Shown in pieces: positions 26,301 through 39,600 of a stretch of DNA of 64,000 nucleotides (positions within the stretch are counted from its first letter, which is position 1; each line of letters starts with the position of its first letter). Under the pieces are notes generated by a model that saw only the letters and a list, made by a program, of their open reading frames with translations, searched no databases and was not told where the DNA came from. Made by a program: the position numbers and the translations under genes. This DNA comes from Chlorops oryzae (Eukaryota; Arthropoda; Insecta; Diptera; Chloropidae): assembly GCA_020466095.1 (NCBI GenBank), contig CM035807.1:15725485-15789484 (forward strand). The letters run 5' to 3'.

Positions 26301-29300
26301 AGAAGCCGAACAAACGGAACGAAAATCAAGCTTCCAAATACTCAAATCCGATGAATCCGCTGCAGATGTCGATGCACTTCACAGTGAGCTCAGCGATACA
26401 CAAGTATTCAGGATAATAACTTCGCACAGTTCTGCCGATGGTGAATCGAAGAAAAACGCTCACTACGATGAGGACTTCGAGGAAGAGGATGGACGAAGGA
26501 TGACCGGAAGTCCATCAAAGCATTTTCAAAGTACACAAAATCGTCATGGTGTGGGAAATATGGAATCATCAGCTGGAGATGCATTCGGTATGTACGATAG
26601 TATAAACGGGCGAAAGAGAAGGCTGAAAAGACGTGTAAAAAGTGGCGGAACTAAAGGCCGCACAAATTGGAAAGGCTCACGCGAAGGAGAAAAATTGCAG
26701 CAGTTTTCAACAAAAGATCAAGATTCTGGTTTCGAGCCAAGCCCAAGAGCTTCGAAGACGAAAATACCAGCGCCACGAAACATTTATACAGCCTATACAC
26801 CACGTCGGACGCTGTACGCGACATTGGACGGCCGATCCTGTAGCAGCCGTTTAGAGAACCGAAAGCCCGGCGACAGGGGCGCTTGTAATATGGCAGCAGT
26901 TACCCGATCAATTCAGAGGAATATTCGAAGGTAAGGTTCTTAAAGTGTAACTGATTTAGTAACTTCTTACACATATGTGTACAGTGAACCTCTCGTAATC
27001 CGGCCCCTGGCTAATCTGGTACCCCATGTAATCCGACATGACTATTTTTTCTGGGGGTGTTGTCGAAATCGACTCGACACTGAAAAACATCGAAATTTGT
27101 ACTTATAATTGAATTAAGCTAGGATCCCACTATCTACTCAATGCGCCGATTATCTTTATGGTATTTTTCCCAATTTTATTGTTCCCTGTAAAGCGCCGAA
27201 AAGTGGTTGTGGGAAATTTTTAAATCTGCACTTATTGTACTAACTATAATCCGACATATTTGATAGGGCCAAGGTACAATAGTCCGAGAGTCGTGCGTGA
27301 AACAGTCTCTGTCTTGCTCTCCCTCTATATCTCTGTATCTCTCTCCCACTTCCTCTCGCGCGCACGCATTACTCTCGGGCTATTGTACCTTGGCCCATAG
27401 TTGGTCTTTCGTTTTTCGGAGTACCGGTCCTCCATGGTATATTAGACCGATTTTGAATATTCTCGGGGAATCTTTCCCTGCAGATTTGAAAAAAAAATTT
27501 CCTTCCTAAGCATACTGGGATGGTAATATAAAGGGAACAAGAATTTCGAACGATTTTTAGCAGAGGTCATCACATTTTGATTTTGGTCGACGTTAGGAAT
27601 ACTTCCTTTTTCCATGGAAAAAAGCTTCTAGGGAAAAAATTACGGGGGAATATTTATTTAGAATAGGGCTGTATATAGAAAAATGTATTTATTTATAGCT
27701 TATATTTACCTCGAAGTGGTTTGCTCTTAACGGAGCAAAAGTTACTATCTGTTGAAATATCTAATTAGGCTACGCCCCGTCATCATTCAATCTTCCTAGA
27801 ATCAATTAATTGATTAGGGGTAAAACCATATTTAAGCGTGTTTTTGTATTATTATTCAGCCCTATTATAAATGAATATTCCCCGGGAGTTTTTCCCCAGA
27901 AATTTTTCTCTGCGGAAAAGAGAAGGTTTCTGAGCGTCATTAAAAGAAAAAAATGTGATGACCTCTTCTTGAAAATGTTCATAATATTTGGTCCCTTAGT
28001 ATTCGTTTCCCCAGTGTGCTTAGAAATACAGGATTTTTTTCAATTCCGCACGGAAAAACTTTAGAATTGGGCTGATTATGTTTTTTTTTTTTCGGAAAAT
28101 GTCACAAGAAAATACCCAGAATTATTTGCCTGATGTTTGAAGTATCATTTTGCCTTGACAATTTCCATTAAGAATTAATTTCATTTTCCCATCGCATGGT
28201 ATTCCCGGAAATAATTTATATTGCAATATAATTTTCCATTCAAAAGTTCTCCTTGCGTCAGTTTAAACGAAATTCCTCAGGGAATCGTTAGTTGGATTAG
28301 TGCTCACCACCGTCTCATGGCTGGTTTGCGTCGTCCTTAAAGACTAAATCACCTTATTTCAGCACGTTTAGATGTGAGAGAAAATTTAGTGGAAAAATCA
28401 TTAAAATAAATCTTACAGGTGGCGGCCACGTTATGTGCGTCCATTTAAAAATTTGTCCACCACCACCTTCGGTTCGGTGGACTACCAAAAAAAAAAAAAA
28501 AACTCGGAAATGGAATTTCGTTTTCTCGCGGCTAAGACTCGTATAATTTACCTTCGTCGACATAGCCAACACAGCCGACCGAGCCATATAAGCACACAAA
28601 GATAAACCTAACGACTTTGGTGAAGATTTATTTTCCTTAAAGCTCAACACAAAAGAAGTGAGGAAGTATGCAGCAAATAGCACAACTCGTTTTTTGGTCG
28701 AGAGCAAAGCGAAGGAGATATATTAATAGAAGAACCGTTGGCATTTTACGCTTTCGCAGACGATGACAACGACGACAACGACTGCGACATTTTGCGCTAT
28801 GAAGTTTAAGGACTTTATCAACATTTGAGTTAATTTAGTAGAAATTAAATAGCCCAACGCCATTTCTCATTTTTGATGGTAATTTCTTTCGGCGCATTCT
28901 TCGGACAGCATTTTATACTCTCCGTCGTTGCATTCCACGTTTTTCTTTGCTCAGCGGTTATTTTCTAAGACGTCTTTTAGTATGAGAAACTGGCATTCAT
29001 GGGCCTCTTTAATGGCCACATTTACTCTAATGGTCGTATTTTTAAAAGCTCTCTTAGAGGAACAAGGCAAATATAAAATAATGGACTATTTTGATTTAAA
29101 AAGTGATTTAGCAAAAGGTGGCAGAGAGAAGAATAGATCAAGGATACTGATTCGAAATTTAGTTGAGTGGTTGTGTGACGGAGGATTAAATGTCGTGGGT
29201 CTTTATTGCTAAGGTCAAATTTTAATCATTTGAATGATTTAAATGAAACTGGGAAGTAAAAAAGTCTTTATGAAGCGATAAATAATGCACGCGACGGACT

Positions 29301-30637
29301 GCAAGTGCGGTTCAGTATAAAATCACAAATAAGTGATTAGTTTCAACTGAAACTGTGCTGAACATGAATCTGAAGTCAGATTTCACGCATCACCCTCAGA
29401 TTACGCCCCAACAACCCTCAGAACCTACCATGAGATGAAGTTCCTAGAATTCATGAAAAAAGAATTACTTATCCGACCCTTCGTTTTTTTGTGTGCTAAG
29501 CATGAAGCTGAAGAAAAAATTTACCCACGACCCTTAATTTTTCCTCTAAGCCCGGTAGAAGCCTCCCCGCAAAGGCTGAAATTTCTATAATATATAAGAA
29601 ATTGGAAGACGTTTCATACCCTATGTTTTTTTGGTGTGCTAAAAACGAATCTTAGGTTGGGATTAACCCACAATCCTTATATTTGACTCAAACCCTCACA
29701 GGAAAACAGAAGGCAATAAAAACTCTCGTCCAAAAAAGTAATTTCAAAAGAAACATGTGCGGTCTTATAGCCCTAAATGGTGTAGAAGAGAAAATGTTGG
29801 GTTAGGTTAGGTGAGTTTAGATTGAGATAGGTTAGATTAGTTCAGGTTAAGCCAGGTTAGGTAAGTTCTGGTTAGGATAAGTAAGGCTAAGTTAGGCTAG
29901 GTTAGGTCAGGTTAAATTAGGTAAGGTTATGTTAGGTAAGGTAAGGTTAGCTTAGGTTAGGTAAGGCTAGGTTAGGTAAGGATAGGTTAGGTTAGGTTAC
30001 GTTAGGTTAGGTTAGGTTAGGTTAGGTTAGGTTAGGTTAGGTAAGTTAAGGTAGGTTAGGTTAGGTTAGGTTAGGTTAGGTTAGTTAGGTTAGGTTAGGT
30101 TAGGTTAGGTTAGGTAAGGTAAGGTTATGTTAGGTTAGGTTAAGTTAGGTTAGGTAAGGTTAATGTGGTTTCCACCATGAAGGTTGACATATGAACGCCT
30201 CACGTGAATTTTTTGTGACACCACGACAAATGGTAAGCCAAAGAGAAAAACAGATAAACCAAACAACATCCACGCCCTGAGGTAGAAGTCGAACCCAGGG
30301 TCTCTTACTTCGTAAATTGGCATCTCAGCCAACTACGGCACAGAAAAGAGAAAAGGTTAATGAATACAAAGAAAATCACTGCTTAAAATCTTAAGTTATT
30401 GAAATTTTTACTTTAAATATTGACTTCACTAATCAAGAAGGTATAAAAGCGCAACAGAAACAATTATTTGCTAATTTATAAAGGGCCACAGCAAATAATG
30501 TAGAAACGGTCTTTGCAGAAGACTCTGTTTACCGTTATGAAACTTCATAAATATTTAATCAAATTAAACTTCCTCTTCCGATAATAACGCTACGCATATT
30601 TAATTAATAAACAAACTCTTCCTCGCACCCACGCCCG

Positions 30638-30676
<39 letters not shown>

Positions 30677-33600
30677 TCTCTCTGCTGCGTAACGAAAGGA
30701 GAATTCGTTTATCATTTTAACTTCAAACAAAATGAGAACTCTGTCTTAACAGTGATTCACACTAACAGCAATAACAACAGCAACATCAACAATGTCGACA
30801 AAATTTACAATGCAAATAGTGAAAACTGACCTCGTGTCGAATAAATGCAAAGGACGACGACGGAGCTCTCAAACGCCTGCCCGAATGAGCGAACGGCCAA
30901 CCGAATACTGTGAGAGTTTCTCTGCTGTGATTGCACGTCAAAACAAGTTTGATCAACTCACTGAACAAGACAATTAATTCATCTTCCACGTCGTAACCTT
31001 TGCCATAACAAAAGCAGCAACAACGAAACACAACTGAACCGGCAACCGAATTAAAGATTAGAATAGCGAAATTCAACAGGAAAATATTTTGAAAATGAAA
31101 AAAAAATTACCCACTCAAACTCGTTGGAGGAGGCAACAAAAGTAGCTGTGAAAATAATTTCAGACCTTGAAGCGGTGATAAGTTAAACGGACGAATAGAT
31201 ACGATACGACACGAGTAGACAAACACCACGCGAACACAGCATGCAGCTGTGAAGAGTGAGAGATTGAATTGTTAAATCACGCATAAATTAGTTACAAACT
31301 TGGTGGAGCTAGCAAGCTCCAACACTGGCTCCACTCGCACGAGATGTGCTTCAAACACATAAAGTTCTTCTGTTGGGGTGTTATGAAACTTTTGCGTGTA
31401 GTTACAACATACATCTATGGAAGGATACTCGAAAACGATGGGCACTCGTCCACGTGAGTGTGTGCGTGTGTGGGTGTTTTGTTTTAAGAGCAACCGTAGC
31501 GTAGGTAATTGTTAATATTTAAATAATAAGACTCACCACTCTTGAAGGAGGAACGTGTGTGTAGGCGAAGGACGCTCCAATATTCGACTGAGAGTGGAAA
31601 CTGAATCTGAATCAGAATCTGCAGCTGAAGCTGAAGTTGTTACTAAAAGTAATAAAATAAACAATGCGGCAAGATTCTTTCCTTCACTCTTCCTGAAAAT
31701 AATGTGGTGCGAATAATGGAAATGGATTACGCTGCTAAGGGCATGAAAATTTGCATAAATCCTTAAAAAAAAAAAAAAAAACATAAACAAACAGTAAGCG
31801 AATGGTAATGTTGAAGTGAAGACGCGATGTTGTTGAATTTTTTGAAAAAATAACACTGTGAAATGCTATCTAGGATGTGATTAAGCTAGAATTATATTTC
31901 CTTTAGCATTTTATATGAAAATTTTATTTCCAAAGAAAATATTTATGTTCTCCGTCTAGAGAATGATGCTGTGATACATACACACTAGGGTGTCCCAAAA
32001 AAAAAATTTTTTTTTTTAATTTCATAGTTGCACAGGCTTTGTTTGAAAGCTTATGGTCTGAAATATTTTTGAGATTTTTTTTCAGATTTTTCGGAAAAGG
32101 TTTAGAGGTTGCTGTACCGATTTTTCTCTAAAAATTCAAGCTTTTCGGAATTTTTTTGAATTTTAATCATAAGTTTATAAATAATAAACATTATTGTCTC
32201 AGAGTCATTGATTCTTTAGAAAAACGTCTGGACTTTACTTAAGTATTCATCAACCATAAGTTAAGCCAATATTATTGGTCAATTAGAAGAAATGAAAATA
32301 ATGTTTTTGGAAAATTTTCATAAGCCTCGTACAAAAGGATTCATAACTTCTAAACATTCCATTAAAGTGAAACAAAGTAATGATGCAGTTTGAAAAGTAG
32401 TGAAGTTCTTAGTAACTTAACACCACAAATTATGATTTAACACTTGAAGTCCAAAAGTTTAAGCCTATTACATTCTTTTACACCTGTTGAAAAGAAAACG
32501 ATGCATAAGTTAAAACTTAAATTGTGAACATGCAATTCTAATATGATAGCCAATTTTTTTTTTTTAAATTTGAAAATGTCAGGTTTTTCATGGCTATCTT
32601 TTTATACCCGACACACTTTGTTTCGAGGTTGTGTCTAACATTTATAATTTTTTAACTCTGAGACAATAATATGGGAATTCATTCGAACCCTCGAAGGAGT
32701 GAACTCTGAGAACTTCCTTGCGTTAACTGTCAAAATACATGGAAGCTTTGACAGCTGGTTAAAAAGTTCTCAAAGTTCACTAAGTTCGAGGTCTGAATGA
32801 ATACCCATAATGTTTATTATTGATAAACTTATGATTAAAATTCAAAAGAATTCCGAAAAGCTTGATTTTTTTAGAGAAAAATCAGTCCAACAACCTCTAA
32901 ACCTTCTCAGAAAAATCTGAAAAAAAATTTCAAAAATATTTCAGACCATAAGCTTTCAAAAAGAGCCTGTGCCAAAAATTTTTTTTTGGGACACCCTAAT
33001 ACACACACACACCTACTCTCTCCCACTAACACGAATGTAGCTTCAGTGTAAACAGGTGATATGCATGAAAAATGGCATGCTTAGCTGTGATATTATTGGC
33101 GAAACCTTTATGAAAGCGTTTATTGCGATTTAACGAGCGTTGTTGAGGCTAAATAAAAATAACAAAAATGATTAAAAAAAAAAAGAAAATATTACTTACA
33201 GAGATGCAAGCTGATTATGTTTTTTTTTTTTTTGTTTTTTGTGGGGGTGGTTCTTCAGTCTGGAGATAATGTGGAGGCTTTCGGCTTAATGAATGCGAGT
33301 TTAATAGGGTCTTATTTTTAGGTGAAATTTTTGATTTTTTTTTTCCTTCTTCATAAGATTTTTTCTGCTAGAAGGCAATTAAGTACTCAATAAAATCGTT
33401 GTATGGAAATTTTGTTAAGTTGACGACTTTCATAGGCGGTTTTTTATGAGGAAATTTCAAAATCCTATTCTATTTCGAAGAAGCTTTTGAAAAATGTAGA
33501 AAATGCTGGAAAAGATTTTTTCAAATTATTCTCGTAATTCGCAGCAAATGAATGAGAGGCGGGGAAATGTTGAGTTGAAATTTCATTTTAATGAAAATTA

Positions 33601-36600
33601 TTTGAAGGGCTTTTATGGTTTGGTTAGGTAAGGTTTAGGTTGGTATGGCTGCCACCATCAAGGGTGACACATTTGGGCCTCACATGAGCCTGTTGTGATA
33701 CCTCAGCTGAGAATTGAATCCAGGGACTTTCACTTCGTAAATTGGCATTTCAGCCAAATACGACAAAGAGGCCGACGAAGGGATATTATAATTATATTAT
33801 ATGATGTATTTTTAAGTATCTTATCATTAATTAGAAAAAAATATTGAAGAACTCATAATTTAACACCATTTGCGGAATTCTGGCAGCAGATCCAAGTTGC
33901 TTAATTCCCTAAAAAGGCTTAATCAGCAATTCATGCGAAGCCGCGAATATCGTTGTACGTGAAAAATTTCAAATTTTTGATTCCGAAGTGTTGACAAATG
34001 TCCAAGAATTTAACAAAAAAAAATAATACATTTGTGAAAGGACGTAAAGGGATTAGACTATTATGGGAGTGAAAGACAAAAAAAAATTTCAAATTGCTTC
34101 AATTGCTTAGAGTAAAATATGTCCTTTAGCGACCAGAGACTGCCACAAAACTTTATTCCGCCATATATGAAAAGAGCTGGATTAAAGGATTGAAAACTTT
34201 CGGCATGTCAATGTACCGGAGTTTTAGGCTCATATAATAACAAATACAAAAATAAAACAAGTAAGGGTGTATAGTCAGGCGAGCCTGACAATAGAATACC
34301 CGACACAGACACACATGTTCAAATCATTTTTAACATCAAGAGGTGTTTTAGACCATAAGGGGCCCCATATACCGACTTTTGATAGATTTCTTTATGAAAA
34401 ATGCCCCTTTGTCACACCCACTTTTTCAATTTTTGTTGAACTATAATCGGAGGCTTAAATATACGCTCAAATTTTAAGTTTCATTAAAATATTTCGAAAA
34501 AGTCCGATTTTAAGGCAGTTTTGTGATTTTTGTGACAGACCCTAGTACTGGAGGTACCCTTAAAAATGTACCGATCAAAGAAATTTTTTGGAAGGATGTG
34601 TAAGGCTTCAAAGGAAGCACAAGTGCCAAATTTCGTTCAAGTCCCACTTGAATTTAGGGTGGAGACAATTTTCGAAAACCGCCCTTCTGCTACGCCCACA
34701 TTTACAATTTTTGGAAATAATATTACTCTCCATTAAATATGATCAAATATCAAAATTCATCAAAATATTTTGAAAAACTTCGATTTTAGAGCAGTTTTTG
34801 TGATTTTCGTAACAGACCTTAGTACTGGAGGTACCCCTAAAAATGGTCCGATCGGGTCCATTCTCGAACTTAGTCTTACTCATGTCCCCGTGAGCAGACA
34901 TACCAAATTTTGTCGAGACAGCTCAACTCCTTCGATAAGATAACTGTATACAGACAGACGGACATATCTAAATCGAATCTGCTGGTGACGCTGATCATTT
35001 CTATATATATTTTGTATGGTCTATCTCGACTGCTTCTGAGTATTACACACAACCACACAAACGCAATATACCCTCGACACAGAGTGTGTCGGGTATAATT
35101 AATGTATAAATAAATAAAAAAAAATAGGAATTTTTTCAAATGTATTAAAAAGCGATGGCGAATTTGTACTTTTTCAATTAAAATTCTGCAAAATATTCGA
35201 GCTTAAGCCGCGTGAGGCATCCACGATTGGCGGATATGGCCATATTTCGTCACTTCGTGACTGTGACTCATCAGCACCTTTGGAAAGCCTAAAGAGTTTC
35301 AATTCTTGAAACATCTTGAGTACAAGCAAATTTTGAAGCTTCTGAGAATTAAAGCACACAGAGTGAAAGCTTTTGGCTTGTTTGGAAATACCAGCTTTCG
35401 GTTAGTTGATTGATTTCCCTAGTTTCGACTAAATAAAAAATAAAATAAAAAATTAATGTATAAATAAATAGAAAAAAAAAAAATAAAATAAAAAAAAAAT
35501 ATTTAAGAAATATAATATATGATATGAAACCGCTATCTGGGTAAAATTTCACCCAACGATCTACGTTGTTTTTTTTTTTTTTTTTTTTTTTTTTGGATGA
35601 AACCATGAAGAACTCCCAACACTGTATGTCAAATAAATTTACAAGAATACTTCTTTCATACCTCTTATTTGCAATGCATATTTGTATGCACCTATCTTTC
35701 TGACTACTTCTTAGTAGAAACTTGGTTTTCAAAAGATTATTTGTTTGAATACTCGTATTGGAGCAGATATTTATGGCACGAAGATGTGTGAAAGCCATTC
35801 AACAGTTTTTCATCTGAACATAATTTAGCTTTGAAAATGTTTTCTAATTACTCTCCATGGGTTTGTACCACTCAACTAGATGATAAAAGAATCCTTAAAA
35901 GCTCTGTTGATTCCACTTACAATTAACAACAGTTAGTTAAGAGTAATGGCAAAGTTTTAGTCGCAAAAAGCAAACAAAGTCGTACATTCATTTCCGTCTG
36001 ATGGATCAGCTTAAACGTAAATTTAATTCCTACTCTGTGTGTGTGTGTGCGTGTAAGCCACCATGTGTGGGAAGCTTAGCAAAGCTAGTGAGTAGCTGGA
36101 AAAAGAAGAAGAAGTAGCTAAAGAAAAAGAAGTGCTGAAAGCATTATTAAACTAACGATATCGTTATTAATGAAAACAAAACAAAAAAACACATACACCC
36201 ACACACCCACAATATCCAACCGCTTTTCACATGTCGACAGTATCTACCATTTGCCCTGCTCCGTGTTCCCTAGTCAGTATTCAAGTATCGTTTTGCAGAA
36301 TTTATGTGTGGAATACACACACAGAATATCCGAATGCTGGCAAAATTGCGAGCAGTATTGTGTAGTCGAGTGTAGTGTAGTGCAGTGTAGTGAGTTTTTG
36401 TGGCATTTAGTTTCCATAGCATTGCTTTGCGTCCTTGTTGTCGTTGTCGTTGCCGTCGCCGCTTTCGTACTAAATACTTATTTTAATATTTGCTCCTCGA
36501 GAGCTACTCGTGGCAGCGTTGTTGTGCCCATTGTAGGTGTGTCGTGTTAAGTAGTGTGAAAGTAACACTTTTTGTTGCTGCCGCCTCAGCGTGTATGAAA

Positions 36601-39600
36601 CATGTCAGTAAATAAGTTGTAATTGTGTGCATAAAGCGAAAGAAATTCGTTCGTACAGAAAATTCTCCATCCATTCAATTGTTCGTTCGTTCGTTCATTC
36701 ATTCGTCTATCTATCTATCTACAGTTTATGAACCATTTTATGCTTCGTTGAAAAGAGTGTTTATCTCTGACGTTAATGACAATGGCATCGTCAACTGGGT
36801 AAAGCGGTTCATCGAAATAGCTACGTAAAACCTTGTAAGCTTGACTGCCAAACTGTGGATAAACAAGAAGAAAAACAACAACAACAACAAAGACATAAAC
36901 AACAAAAAGAACAACAACTTATAATGAAACTTTGCCTGGAATAACAAACAAAACGACAATTAAATCCTCTTAATTGTGTGAACTGAATATATATTTTTTT
37001 TCTCTTTTTTTTTTGGGGCTAAATCTCAGCCTACGATATTTGGTGGAATTATTGGCATGAAGTGCGGATTGGATTTTTGCCACTTTATTCATCTTACTTG
37101 GCTTTCCTTTTGTGTCAAAAATAAAGTATAATGCGACCGGAACAAAATTAACTCGACAGATTGCCATGGTTTTATGATGTCTTTTGTAAATATTTTCGCC
37201 TCTTTTGGTTACACTTTGAAGGAGCACTCGCAATTATTTTATTATATCAAGGGAAGTCCACTGCTGTTTAACTAGTTTCAATATAAGGTCCGTTTGAAAC
37301 TATTTATAGTTAAGGTTTTCACTCCGATATCCTCTCAAAATGTCAAAATTTTCATATAAACTTATTTTTTTTTTTTGGAATGACGAATTTTTTCGCAAAC
37401 AGTATCGCGTAAATCTAGTATTCAAGTCTGTTATAGATTTTGATTGGAAACAAATTCCATTCGAATTCGAGATAGAGGTGTGCTAGATTACGGTTCCGAA
37501 TCAAAATCACCCGATTTGAATTCGACAGGCAGTCACTCAGAGAAATTCTTTCTTTTAGAACAGTTTAAGGTTTTTTCTTTAACAACTGACTTAAGGCGAA
37601 CTACATATCAATGTTTTCTCTTTAGTGAGCAGCCAAAAAAGTTTGAGGTTTTTCAAAATTTTGTAGGAAAAAATTAACATTTTTCATGTTCAAAACGAAA
37701 AGGATTTCGATTCTACTCGAAATAGAATTCCTTTGCGGCAAATTGCCATAACTTGCTAATTGGCGAGTCGTACTTTCGAAAAAGTTGAGCTTACTTGTAT
37801 TTGCATCTTTAGCAGTATTAATTTTAACTAGAGAAAGGAGTAAAACTGAAATATGTGTGGCGGCATATGTAAACATTGCAAACATACGATTCATATGATT
37901 TCATATGTTCGAATAAAACTTCAAAGTTGTCGATCGAAATTAATTTCGACTCGAAAGTTAGCACATATTTACCCGATTATAGCGTATCAGAGCAGACTAC
38001 TGTCGTATACGCAATGTGAATGTCGTACTAAAAACCACGTCGCTCATACGTCGGGCACGCTGTGACGAAACGATGAATATCTATTACACTGTGGTAGTCG
38101 AAGAAAAAAGACAGCAGCAAATTTAACGGTTTCCCCTTATTTCGGGCACGAGAAATCGAACTGCATCATTAGTTTTTTCAGTTATCGGTAGGCCTTCATG
38201 CAAAAATTTTTTTTAAAAGTTTTTTTGATCACTTTTTCGCCCATATCTATGTATGAGTTGAAGTTTGGTATTCTAAGCAAACACCAAAATGTACTCTGAG
38301 ATATGCCAAGTACTTCTTTCCAGAACACCATTATGAAAAAATGCCGCATTAAAGAGCAATACCCATTTTAAACTCAAAAATCATAAATTTTTTGCTATTT
38401 TATATCAAATATTTCGAAGCATACCTTCAGGGATTTTTCATAAAAAGAATTTTTTTTTAGAATAGTAGATGATTATTGAGTTTAAAATCGGTTATAACTC
38501 CCTAATTCGGCATTTTATCATAACGGAATTTTCGGAAGAATTACTTGGCAAATCTCAGAGTACATTTTAGTGTTAGCTTAGAGCACCAAATTTCAACTCA
38601 TACATAGATATGGGACAAAAAGTGGTCAAAAAAACTTTTAAAAAAATTCAATGAACAAAATTTTGTCTAAAGAAATAGAATTTTCTTTGGTCTATGTCTG
38701 TCTGTGCATAGAACAATTGTGAAATTCTTGCAAAACAAGGCGCAAAAATCTGATATTACAGGCATTAACTCAAAAAAATTAATGAAAAATAAAGGTTTTA
38801 TGGCTTTCCATGTGAGCAAAATTTTAATCACATTTTTTCCCAACTATTAAATTTTGTGAGACTGAACATTTTCGGGGGTTTACTGTACTCATATGAGCTG
38901 TTGTGCACTCCAATTACCAATCTGTATATCTTTCTACTGTGCATCAAAGCTGGTTCAAGTTCATAAATGACAAATTTCATTCATTTTAAGGAAAAGCAAA
39001 GCCACAGAATGTACAAACAAGAAAACGCACAAAAACAAATTGATTCAATTTCCTTGTGTGCTTTCAAACTAATAGCCTACAAAGAGCTTCTTTCTAGAGG
39101 AAAAAAGGTCAAAGAAAGTTCAAATGCTTATAAAACATTTCAAAGAAATTCTTTATAAACCAGAAATTGAAAAACTTTGAAAAATTTATTTCGAAAATCT
39201 TCAACGAGTTCTGCTTTCCCAGCAAACATTTTTGGAGTGCTTAAAACTATAGGGGTATTCACAAAGGCGTCGGAAAATAGTAAAGTCGGAAAATCGGAAA
39301 ATTTGAACTGCTTAAAAAGTTATGTAAGATACAAAAAAAGTTTAAAATTTTTTTAAGAAGTCGCGATTTTCCGATTTTCCGACTTTCCAACGTTTTTAAC
39401 ACGCCTTTGTGAATACCCCTTATGTCTCCAAAATGTGTCAAAACTATGTATATATGATTTGTGTCGCATATTCATAAGTCCGAAAGGAGTCCGATATTAG
39501 TGCGGAAGGAGTCATACATATGTATATGGCTATGAGCGGAAATAAGAGTCGGATACATACGAGTACGGAAGGGGTCATATATGGCTCCTATATGAGCAGA

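Larger units (their letters stand above)
31988..32996. mobile_element. Long-TIR DNA element (~1 kb), TA-flanked, with nested insertions
   Basis: Ends TAGGGTGTCCC ... GGGACACCCTA give TA target sites (31986-31987, 32997-32998), as in Tc1/mariner-type elements. The arms pair for about 215 bp (31988-32202 against ~32655-32996, the right arm interrupted), sharing ctctaaa, aagcttttcgga and ttttaatcataagttta. Interior frames are not coding. A mini-me fragment (32602) and a 138-bp MITE (32671) lie inside. Confidence 0.75.

Noticed and set aside
29985..30120. True interstitial telomere or chromosome-fusion scar
   Set aside because: The array begins exactly at the end of a SINE body, and a second SINE copy has the same pentamer tail.
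36170..36550. 126-codon frame with a hydrophobic Val-rich segment
   Set aside because: It derives from gtt/gtc and gtgta simple repeats within the big intron and has no recognisable domain.
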